From Acidobacteriota bacterium (lineage in GTDB: Bacteria; Acidobacteriota; Terriglobia; Terriglobales; Acidobacteriaceae): a stretch of 64,000 nt of DNA. Where the stretch lies: positions 124,001 to 188,000 of the forward strand of contig JAJZBZ010000002.1 in the NCBI GenBank assembly GCA_021846275.1, written 5' to 3'. Made by a program: the position numbers and the translations under genes. Under the pieces are notes generated by a model. It did not search any database and was not told the DNA's origin. It was given only the letters and a program-made list of their open reading frames with translations. The stretch's first letter is position 1. Every line of letters begins with the position of its first letter. Below, piece after piece: positions 53,674-61,080 of this stretch.

Positions 53674-55239
53674 ATGCCCGTCCTCACCTCAACCGAGCCG
53701 CTGTCACCAGACCGTCTGATCGAACGTCCATCCCCTTCGGCATCGCGCGCGCCAGGTGCCGGGGATTACTCCGCAACCGCAGCTCCGAGCCGCCATCCGG
53801 CACCGGACCCGGTACAGCCGAGCTACGATCCTGTCCCGCTTTGCGTCGATCTCGACGGCACCCTCGTCAAGTCCGACACGCTCCACGATTCCCTGCTGCT
53901 CCTGCTGCGCACAAACCCCTGGAATTTCTTGCTCTCACTCTGGCTTTTGCTGCGCAACCGTGCGCACGGCAAGCAATTCATCGCCCGAGTGCGACCACTC
54001 GATGTCCGTAACCTGCCCTGGAATCAGGCTGTCGTGCGTTTTCTCCGCGCCCAGCGGGGTCAGAACCGCTGCATCGTCCTTGCCACCGGTGCCGACCATC
54101 GGCTTGCCCAGAGTGTCGCTGCGCACCTGGGCTGTTTCGATCAGGTGCTTGCTTCCACAGCAGGCATAAACCTCGTCGGCCGGGCAAAGCTTGCCGCGCT
54201 CAAGGCACAGTTTCCCTCCTTTGACTACATCGGAAACTCCCGCGCCGACCTGCCGCTTCTGGCCAGCGCGCGCAACGCAATTCTCGCCAATCCATCCCCG
54301 ACATTGCAGAGAGCGATACACCGCCGTCGCATCGCCGTCTCCACGACACTGCCTGACCGCGCTCCACGCTCCGCGTCGCTGGCGCGCGCGCTTCGCCTTC
54401 ATCAATGGGTCAAGAATCTCCTGCTCTTCGGGCCGCTGCTCCTCGCTCACCATCTCAGTGCTCACCGCGCAGCTCCAGGACTGCTGGCATTTCTCGCCTT
54501 CGGCTGCGCCGCTTCGGCCTGCTACGTCTTCAACGACCTGCTCGATCTTGAAAACGACCGCCGTCACTCTCGCAAGCGACTGCGCCCGTTTGCCTCTGGA
54601 GATTTGGGTCTTCCGCAGGGACTCGCACTCATCCTCCTGCTTCTGCTCCTCGCCGCCACTCCCTGCCTGTTTTTGCCAGCGGAGTTTGGTCTCTGGCTCG
54701 CCGCCTACGTCGCCATCACCGCACTCTACTCACTCCGGCTCAAGCGTATTGCCATCGCCGACGTAATCGTACTTTCCGCGCTCTACACACTGCGACTCTT
54801 CGCTGGCGGCGCAGCCACTGCCACAGCCATTTCGCTCTGGCTCTCCAGCTTTGCCATCTTTTTCTTTGCCTCGCTCGCGCTCTTCAAGCGGCTCAACGAA
54901 CTGGAGATACTCCGCCAGCAGGGCGGCACCGAAATTCCCGGCCGCGGCTATCGCGTTGCCGACTCCGACCTCATCCGAAGCCTCGGCTCGGCCGCAGCCT
55001 ACGCATCGCTGGCCATCTTCGCCCTCTACGCTGCCCACCCCGACGTCATCCAGCTTTACCCTCACCCCGAGCGCCTCTGGCTCGTGCTCGCGCCGCTTGC
55101 CTTCTGGCTCCTGCGCATGGGCATGCTCGCCTCACGCGGCCAGCTTCACGAGGATCCGGTGCTCTTCGCCCTGCGCGACCGCACCAGCCTCGCTCTCGCC
55201 GCGCTGATTCTCGCGCTTGCCTGGTCCGCCACGCGTTAG
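53674..55239 (+). CDS. HAD phosphatase - UbiA prenyltransferase fusion
   Basis: 521 residues combining two enzymes. Residues 55-215 are a HAD-type hydrolase: VDLDGTLVKSDTLHDSL (nucleophile Asp and acid Asp), VLATGADHRLAQSVA, GRAKLAAL (Lys) and YIGNSRADLPLL (Asp). Residues 230-521 are a UbiA-type membrane prenyltransferase with about eight helices; NDLLDLENDRRHSRKRLRP gives the first Asp-rich motif, and LYSLRLKRIAIADVIVLS the second region. It resembles decaprenyl-phosphate phosphoribosyltransferase-type proteins, so lipid-linked sugar synthesis followed by dephosphorylation is plausible but not proven. The N-terminal 50 residues are Pro/Ser-rich. Confidence 0.88.
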   Translation: MPVLTSTEPLSPDRLIERPSPSASRAPGAGDYSATAAPSRHPAPDPVQPSYDPVPLCVDLDGTLVKSDTLHDSLLLLLRTNPWNFLLSLWLLLRNRAHGKQFIARVRPLDVRNLPWNQAVVRFLRAQRGQNRCIVLATGADHRLAQSVAAHLGCFDQVLASTAGINLVGRAKLAALKAQFPSFDYIGNSRADLPLLASARNAILANPSPTLQRAIHRRRIAVSTTLPDRAPRSASLARALRLHQWVKNLLLFGPLLLAHHLSAHRAAPGLLAFLAFGCAASACYVFNDLLDLENDRRHSRKRLRPFASGDLGLPQGLALILLLLLLAATPCLFLPAEFGLWLAAYVAITALYSLRLKRIAIADVIVLSALYTLRLFAGGAATATAISLWLSSFAIFFFASLALFKRLNELEILRQQGGTEIPGRGYRVADSDLIRSLGSAAAYASLAIFALYAAHPDVIQLYPHPERLWLVLAPLAFWLLRMGMLASRGQLHEDPVLFALRDRTSLALAALILALAWSATR

Positions 55240-55257
55240 CTCGCCCCGGAAAAGACC

Positions 55258-55599
55258 TCAGCGCGCGTTCTTGTAGATCATCGCCAGCAGCTCGTCATAC
55301 ATCGCCTGCCGTTCGTCCGCTGAGCCATTGCGAATCGCGTGGCTCGCGCAGTGCTCGAGATGATTCCGCATCAGCGACCGCGCCACCGCGCGCAGCGCCT
55401 CCTGCGCCGAGGTCACCTGCGTCAGAATATCCGCGCAGTAGCGATCCTGTTCAACCATCCGCTGAATCCCGCGCAACTGACCCTCAATCCGGCTCAGCCG
55501 CCGCAGATTCGATGCCTTGATCTCGGCATCCACGCCAACAGCCCTGCGCCCGTCCGCATGCACCGCGCAAACCTCCGCCTGTTTCTTCGTCGCCATCAT
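55258..55599 (-). CDS. csoR: Copper-sensing repressor CsoR
   Basis: 113 residues (112 if the second ATG at 55596 is used) of the CsoR/FrmR/RcnR helical repressor family. It keeps the Cu(I) triad: Cys in [10 protein letters not shown], His and Cys in [11 protein letters not shown]. The pattern [20 protein letters not shown] is the conserved basic first helix that contacts DNA. Binding of Cu(I) releases it from DNA. Its start overlaps the copA stop as ATGA, and GGGGGAG is just upstream. The last gene of copZ-copA-csoR, it probably represses its own operon through the dyad at 58287. Confidence 0.92.
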   Translation of the reverse strand: MMATKKQAEVCAVHADGRRAVGVDAEIKASNLRRLSRIEGQLRGIQRMVEQDRYCADILTQVTSAQEALRAVARSLMRNHLEHCASHAIRNGSADERQAMYDELLAMIYKNAR

Positions 55600-58019
55600 G
55601 CTCCCCCGTCCAGCTTCACTCCATTCAACCGCAGACTGTTCGTCACCACGCTCACGGAACTGAGCGCCATCGCCGCGCTGGCCAGCAACGGACTCAGCAG
55701 CACGCCCCAAACCGGATAAAGCACCCCGGCAGCCAGCGGAATCATCACCACGTTGTAGGCAAACGCCCAGAAAAGATTCTGCCGCATCACCCGCATCGTC
55801 GCCCGCGAAAGCCGCATCGCCTCCAGCACTCCTCTCAGATCGCTGCGCATCACCGTAACGTCGCCCGCCTCCATTGCCACATCCGACCCGCTCGCCATTG
55901 CCACGCCCACATCCGCCTGCGCCAGCGCAGGAGCATCATTCACGCCATCGCCAACCATCGCCACCACGCGCCACTCGGACTGCAAGCGACGAATCGCCGC
56001 CACCTTGCCCTCCGGCAGCACGCCTGCAATCACTTCCGACACTCGCACTTCCTCGCCGATCGCGCGCGCCACCCGCTCGTTATCCCCGGTCAGCATCACC
56101 ACGCGCAGCCCAGAGCGCCGAAATCCCTCCACCGCCTCACGCGATGTCTCTCGTATCCGATCCGCAACCAGAATCAATCCCACCAGTTCGCCGTCCACGG
56201 CCACCCACAGCGGCGTTCGTCCATCCGCTGACGCCTGCTCCGCCTGTGCCTCCATCTCCGTCGTCGCAATCCCGTTTTCGCGCAGCAGCAGCGGATTCCC
56301 CACCACCACGCGCTCTCCATCCACCACGCCCGTCACGCCTCGACCCGGCCACGCAACAAACTCCTCTGCTCGGCTCAGCTCCACGCCCGTCCCCTGCGCC
56401 GCGCGCACCACCGCCTCACCCAGCGGATGCTCGCTCGACCGCTCCAGCGCCGCCGCCAGACGCAATACCTCGTCACGGCCTCGCGCAGCGGCTGGCGCAA
56501 CCATTACAGTCCGCACCCCAGGCTTGCCCTCCGTGATCGTTCCGGTCTTGTCCAGCACCACGGTATCCACTTTCTCCAGTCGTTCCAGCGCTTCGCCGCC
56601 CTTCAGCAGCAATCCCGCCGCAGCCCCGCGTCCGGTCGCCACCATCACGGCCGTCGGCACCGCCAGACCCATCGCGCAAGGACAGGCGATCACCAGCACC
56701 GCCACCGCCGACGCAAACGCCTGCATCCGCCCGTTCGCTCCGCCCAGCCAGAACCACGCCGCAAATGTCATCCCCGCAAGTCCCAGCACCGTCGGCACAA
56801 AGACCGCGCTCACTCGATCCGCCAGATTCTGAATCGGCGCGCGCGTCGCCTGCGCCTCGCGCAACAGCCGCACAATCTGCGCCAGCGTGCTCTCGCTGCC
56901 CAGCGCTGTCGCCCGATATTGCAGCGACCCGCGCTGATTCAGCGTGCCGCCGATCACCCGATCGCCCGTCGCTTTCTCCACCGGCATCGACTCGCCCGTC
57001 AGCATCGACTCATCCACGCCGCTGCTGCCCGCCATCACTTCCCCATCCACCGGAACCCGCTCGCCCGGCCGCACCACGATCACGTCACCGAGCCGGATCG
57101 ACTCAACCGGCAGATCAAACTCCGCATCTCCGCGCAACACACGCGCCATCTTCGGCTGCAACTGCGTCAATCTGCGCAACGCCGCCGCAGTCCGCCCCTT
57201 CGCGCGGCTCTCCATCGCATTGCCCGTCAACACCAGCCCCAGAATCAGCAGCCCCGCATCGTAGTACACATCCGGCATCACGCCATTCCGCATGAAAAAC
57301 CCTGAGGCCGCTGTCGCCGCCGCCGAATACAGAAATGCCGCTCCCGTTCCCAGTGCCACCAGCGTGTTCATGTCCGCCGTTCGATGCCGCAGCGCCGACC
57401 ACGCCTTCTCATAAAACCGACGGCCTGACCAACTCACCATCGCCGCGCTCAGCACCAGCAAACCCCAGCGAATTGCACTCGCGCTCAGACCATAAAGCCA
57501 CGGCAACTTTGCTCGCAGCACAGGATCGACCGTATGCGTGAACGAGTCGAGAAGCGGATCCTGGACCCGAAGCAGTGCTCCCCGCACTTGCATCGCGCCT
57601 CCCCCGCTCATCAGCGGCACCGAGACAATCATCGCCACCAGGCCAGCGAATACAGTCCCCGCGGCTTTGAGACGAAGATCGTGATACTCCCTTCGCTGCT
57701 CCTCGTCGTTTTTCTCCTGTTCTTCGAGCGCCGAATCGAAATCCACCGGCATCTCCGCCTCGTAGCCCACGCCGCGAATCTTCTCCACCAGCGTCGCCAC
57801 CGCGGTCTCAGCCGGATCAAACGCCACCGTCGCGTTGTGCAGCATCAGGTTCACGCTCGCCTCCCGCACGCCAGTCGTCTCACTCAGCGTCCGCTGCACA
57901 AACGACTGGCAGGCCGCGCAGGTCATCCCTCCAACGGGAATCGTCACCCGCCTCAGATCGCTCGTCGTCCCTTTGCGCGCGACTGCTTCCGCCTTTTCGT
58001 GCTCCGTCTGGAATTGCAT
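55596..58019 (-). CDS. copA: Copper-exporting P1B-type ATPase
   Basis: 807 residues with all parts of a P1B-1 copper ATPase. One N-terminal HMA domain carries [11 protein letters not shown]. The membrane site is [11 protein letters not shown] (Cys-Pro-Cys), and the actuator shows [28 protein letters not shown] holds the phosphorylated Asp, HPLGEAV the conserved His-Pro, and [19 protein letters not shown] the hinge. It pumps Cu(I) out of the cytoplasm. It follows copZ by 29 bases and is coupled to csoR. Region about 100-190 between HMA and helix A contains a Glu/Arg-rich insert with a first membrane pair. Confidence 0.97.
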   Translation of the reverse strand: MQFQTEHEKAEAVARKGTTSDLRRVTIPVGGMTCAACQSFVQRTLSETTGVREASVNLMLHNATVAFDPAETAVATLVEKIRGVGYEAEMPVDFDSALEEQEKNDEEQRREYHDLRLKAAGTVFAGLVAMIVSVPLMSGGGAMQVRGALLRVQDPLLDSFTHTVDPVLRAKLPWLYGLSASAIRWGLLVLSAAMVSWSGRRFYEKAWSALRHRTADMNTLVALGTGAAFLYSAAATAASGFFMRNGVMPDVYYDAGLLILGLVLTGNAMESRAKGRTAAALRRLTQLQPKMARVLRGDAEFDLPVESIRLGDVIVVRPGERVPVDGEVMAGSSGVDESMLTGESMPVEKATGDRVIGGTLNQRGSLQYRATALGSESTLAQIVRLLREAQATRAPIQNLADRVSAVFVPTVLGLAGMTFAAWFWLGGANGRMQAFASAVAVLVIACPCAMGLAVPTAVMVATGRGAAAGLLLKGGEALERLEKVDTVVLDKTGTITEGKPGVRTVMVAPAAARGRDEVLRLAAALERSSEHPLGEAVVRAAQGTGVELSRAEEFVAWPGRGVTGVVDGERVVVGNPLLLRENGIATTEMEAQAEQASADGRTPLWVAVDGELVGLILVADRIRETSREAVEGFRRSGLRVVMLTGDNERVARAIGEEVRVSEVIAGVLPEGKVAAIRRLQSEWRVVAMVGDGVNDAPALAQADVGVAMASGSDVAMEAGDVTVMRSDLRGVLEAMRLSRATMRVMRQNLFWAFAYNVVMIPLAAGVLYPVWGVLLSPLLASAAMALSSVSVVTNSLRLNGVKLDGGA

Positions 58020-58048
58020 CGTCCCTCCATCTCAGCCATTCCACCGAG

Positions 58049-58258
58049 TCAGCGCGCGATCTCAGCCTTGAATCCAATTTCACCTACAGCCTGCGCAATC
58101 TCCGCGCCACCCACCACGCCCGTGTCGTAGGCCACACTGGCCGAGCCAACCTCCACCGCTTCCACCGTGACGCCGTCCAACTTCTCCAGCGCCAGCGTCA
58201 CGCGCCTCACGCACGCCCCGCAGTGCATTCCCTCAATCTTCAGTTTTATGGTTTCCAT
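58049..58258 (-). CDS. copZ: Copper chaperone CopZ (HMA domain)
   Basis: 69 residues from the second ATG (58258); the first ATG at 58267 lies almost on top of the AAGGAAGG ribosome binding site, so the second is better spaced. It is a single ferredoxin-like heavy-metal domain with GMHCGACVRRV near residue 10, the Cu(I)-binding Cys pair. It carries Cu(I) in the cytoplasm and passes it to the CopA HMA domain. It is the first gene of the copper operon, just downstream of the candidate CsoR operator. Confidence 0.93.
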   Translation of the reverse strand: METIKLKIEGMHCGACVRRVTLALEKLDGVTVEAVEVGSASVAYDTGVVGGAEIAQAVGEIGFKAEIAR

Positions 58259-58286
58259 CTCAACCATCCTTCCTTCTTACCAATAT

Positions 58287-58309
58287 ATGCCTATGCCCCC
58301 CATAGGTAT
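58287..58309 (-). promoter_or_regulatory. Candidate CsoR operator upstream of copZ
   Basis: The plus strand reads ATGCCTATG-CCCCC-CATAGGTAT: a perfect six-base dyad CCTATG/CATAGG around a five-base C tract, extending to eight of nine matched pairs. A GC tract at the centre of an AT-flanked dyad is the hallmark of CsoR/RcnR-type operators. On the minus strand TTGAAT precedes it and TATATT follows about 20 bases later, so bound repressor would cover the promoter spacer. It lies 28 bases before the proposed copZ start. Confidence 0.65.
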
Positions 58310-58360
58310 TCAATCTTTGGATGGAAAAAGCGGAATTTTCTTCCACCTTTGCGATTGCCG

Positions 58361-59845
58361 TCAGTGCGGCAGTTGCGTCGCATCCCAGCCGCCGCCCAGG
58401 GCCGCAATCAGCTGCACGCTATTGGTGAACTCCGCCGTTTCCAGAATCGCCAAAGCGCTCTGGTTCTGGATCAGCGCGCTCTCGGCGATCAGCACCTGCA
58501 GTTCGTTCACCACCCCGCCCAGGTACTGCTGCCGCGTGATCTGGAGCGTTGTCTCCGCACTGGCCACCGCAGCGCGCTGCGCCACATCCTCCTGCTCCAG
58601 GATGCGCTGGTTGGAGAGATCGTTCTCCACCTCGTTGAAGGCCAGAAAGACCACACCTTTGTAGTTGTTTGACGCGGCTTCAAAGTTATCCCGCGCCTGC
58701 GCCGTGAAGGCATGCCTGCGACCGCCATCCACCAGCAGCTCCGCCGCCGAAGCTCCCAGCGTCCACAGCGCGCTCGGCCCCTGAATCCAGTTGCCGCCAT
58801 GCGTGCTTTCAAATCCACCCGTTCCGCCCAGCGCAATCGTCGGATAAAACGCGCTGATGGCTATTCCGATCTGCGCATTCGCCGCCGCCGCCTGCCGCTC
58901 GGCAACCGCAATATCCGGCCTGCGCTCCAGCAGTTGCGAAGGCACTCCGAGCGGAATCTTCGGCAGAGTCAGGTCCAGCGGCGCCGGAGGCAAACTGAAA
59001 TTCGGAATCTTGTAATCGGCAATCGTTCCAACAATGTGCTCCATCTGAGCGCGAACAATGCCCACATCAATCAACTGAGCGCGCGTGCTCTCCAGTTGTG
59101 TCTGCGCCAGTGACACATCCGCCGCCGTATCCACGCCTAGATCAAGCCGTTTCTGCGTCAGCTTCAACTGCATGCTCAGCTCATCCACATCCGCCTGCAG
59201 CAACTGCGCTTCGAGATCGAGTCCGCGCATCTCCAGATACGAGGACGCCATCTGCGCCTCCAGACTGAGCGAGATATTCTCCTCTTCCGCTGCGCTGGCC
59301 TGAGCCTGGGCGCGCGCCGCCTCCACGCTCCTGCGAATCTGTCCCCAGAAATCCGGCTCCCAGCTTGCTTGCCCGACCAGTTGCAGATCATTGAACGACG
59401 ACGAGCCGCCGGAGCCATTGAAAAATGGTCGGTGAAGAGACAAGCTGTTGTGCGTGAACGACGGCCCCGCCGAGACCGTCGGTGAGAACGCAGACTGCGC
59501 CACGCGCACCTGCTCTCGCGCAGCCATGTAAATATCCATCGCCTGTCGCACGGCCAGGTTGTTCGTCGCAATCCGCTCTTCCAGTTGATTCAGCTTCGGA
59601 TCACCAAAAACCTCCCACCATTTGCCGCGCAGCATTCCGTCCGACGGCGTCGCCGGCTTCCACGCGCCGCCATCCGGCGCTGGCGGCGGCACAACCACTG
59701 TCGCCGCTCCCGTCTCCTTGTACAGCGGCGTCGGAGTATACGCCGGGCGCTGATAATTCGGCCCCACCGGCTTGCACCCAGCCGCTGCGGCAACGAGCGC
59801 GGCCACTGCAGCCAGCTTCGTCGCCGTATGTGCGGATCGCCGCAT
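58361..59845 (-). CDS. Outer membrane factor lipoprotein (NodT/TolC family)
   Basis: 494 residues, the outer membrane duct of a tripartite RND pump. The signal ends in a lipobox (AALVAAAAGCKPVGPNYQRP), so the mature protein is lipid-anchored at its N-terminal Cys. Two repeated OEP domains follow with FGDPKLNQLEERIATNN, LQLVGQASWEPDFWGQIRR, KRLDLGVDTAADVSLAQTQL, RRPDIAVAERQAAAANAQIG and WTLGASAAELLVDGGRR. Its start overlaps the adaptor stop as TGATG. As the only such gene here it may serve both RND systems. Confidence 0.94.
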   Translation of the reverse strand: MRRSAHTATKLAAVAALVAAAAGCKPVGPNYQRPAYTPTPLYKETGAATVVVPPPAPDGGAWKPATPSDGMLRGKWWEVFGDPKLNQLEERIATNNLAVRQAMDIYMAAREQVRVAQSAFSPTVSAGPSFTHNSLSLHRPFFNGSGGSSSFNDLQLVGQASWEPDFWGQIRRSVEAARAQAQASAAEEENISLSLEAQMASSYLEMRGLDLEAQLLQADVDELSMQLKLTQKRLDLGVDTAADVSLAQTQLESTRAQLIDVGIVRAQMEHIVGTIADYKIPNFSLPPAPLDLTLPKIPLGVPSQLLERRPDIAVAERQAAAANAQIGIAISAFYPTIALGGTGGFESTHGGNWIQGPSALWTLGASAAELLVDGGRRHAFTAQARDNFEAASNNYKGVVFLAFNEVENDLSNQRILEQEDVAQRAAVASAETTLQITRQQYLGGVVNELQVLIAESALIQNQSALAILETAEFTNSVQLIAALGGGWDATQLPH

Positions 59846-61080
59846 CAGATGCCACCTCGCGCCGCTGCCGCCACTTCATCCGGAGTCAGGACGCGCACCC
59901 GCTCCCCATCCACGAGGGCATCGGGTGGATCCTGAATCACCAGGTCGTCTTTGTTCAGCCCCGTATTCACCTGCACCGTGCGCCCATCATCCTGTCCGAT
60001 CGTCACGGTCACCAGATGAGCGACGCCGCTCTTCACCGTCCCCACCTGCAGGCCCGCCGCGCGGAAGATTAGCGCAGAAACCGGAAGCACGAAGACATTG
60101 CCCACGGGAGCGACCTTGAAATGCGCCTGCGCCAGGGTTCCCGCCAGCAACTCGCCCTTCGGATTGGCGACATCCACTTCCACGAGAAGCGTTCGCGTCG
60201 CCGGATCGATCGCCTGCGCGGTGCGCACCACTTTGCCTGTGTAGTGCTTGCCGGGATGCTCCGGGAAGGTCAGATCGACCGACTCGCCGACCTTGGCCGA
60301 GTCAGAGTAGACCTGCGGCACGCTCACATACACGCGCAGCGTGCTCACGGCCTGCATGTGGAACAACTCGTTGCCCGCGCCCACATTGATCAACTGCCCA
60401 ATATCGATATTGCGCGCCGTCACCACGCCATCGAACGGCGCATAGATTTTTTCAAACGACGTGAGCGCTTCGAGCTGTTGCACATTGGCCTGTGCCGACG
60501 CCACCTGTGCCGCCGTTGATTGCGCCTGATAGTTGAGGATATCCGTATTCTCCTGCGACACCGCATGGCTGCCGATCAGGCTGTTGTAGCGATCACTTTG
60601 AATCTTCGCATTCTTCGCGTTTGCTTCCGCCGTCTTCAGTTGCGCCCTGGCCTGCGCCAGTTGCTGGTCCACCTCCGGGGTCGAAATCACCGCCAGCAGC
60701 GCGCCTTTTTTCACATGCGCGCCAATGTCGTAGTACCAGTGCATCAGATAACCGGGTGTTCGCGAGTAGATCGGGGAATCCGTATACGCCGTCACGTTGC
60801 CGGGAAGGACCAGATCAACCAGGGGCTTGCCCGGCGTCGGCGGCGCAACAATTACCGCCGGCCTGGCCAGATCGATCGTCTTCCGCTCCAGCGCGGACTG
60901 CGCGTGAATGCGCGGCAGGATCCCCGTCACGGCCAGCACGATCATCGCCAGCACGATGCACACCAGGCCCGCAAGAGCCTTGCCCGCGCTGATTGGCTTG
61001 CGCTCTGGCGCCTGGTCCGTGTGCCCGCCGTGACCATGCGCTGGTGGATTTGCTGAGGTTGTCTCCGAATGCTTGCTCAT
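59845..61080 (-). CDS. RND periplasmic adaptor
   Basis: 411 residues from ATG 61080, which overlaps the permease stop as ATGA. The frame is open to 61509 but that is antisense-like noise. An N-terminal His-rich stretch (GHGGHTDQAPERK) precedes one helix (LAGLVCIVLAMIVLAVTGIL). The lipoyl halves (LVLPGNVTAYTDSPIYSRT and YAPFDGVVTARNIDIGQLI) flank a hairpin (QLAQARAQLKTAEANAKNAK). Barrel and membrane-proximal domains follow. The adaptor belongs with the permease at 61077 and the channel at 58361. Confidence 0.94.
   Translation of the reverse strand: MSKHSETTSANPPAHGHGGHTDQAPERKPISAGKALAGLVCIVLAMIVLAVTGILPRIHAQSALERKTIDLARPAVIVAPPTPGKPLVDLVLPGNVTAYTDSPIYSRTPGYLMHWYYDIGAHVKKGALLAVISTPEVDQQLAQARAQLKTAEANAKNAKIQSDRYNSLIGSHAVSQENTDILNYQAQSTAAQVASAQANVQQLEALTSFEKIYAPFDGVVTARNIDIGQLINVGAGNELFHMQAVSTLRVYVSVPQVYSDSAKVGESVDLTFPEHPGKHYTGKVVRTAQAIDPATRTLLVEVDVANPKGELLAGTLAQAHFKVAPVGNVFVLPVSALIFRAAGLQVGTVKSGVAHLVTVTIGQDDGRTVQVNTGLNKDDLVIQDPPDALVDGERVRVLTPDEVAAAARGGI

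Noticed and set aside
58287-58309. CueR/MerR-type operator
   Set aside because: No MerR-family gene is near, and the encoded regulator is CsoR. The roughly 20-base spacer does leave this open, but the C-tract centre suits CsoR better.
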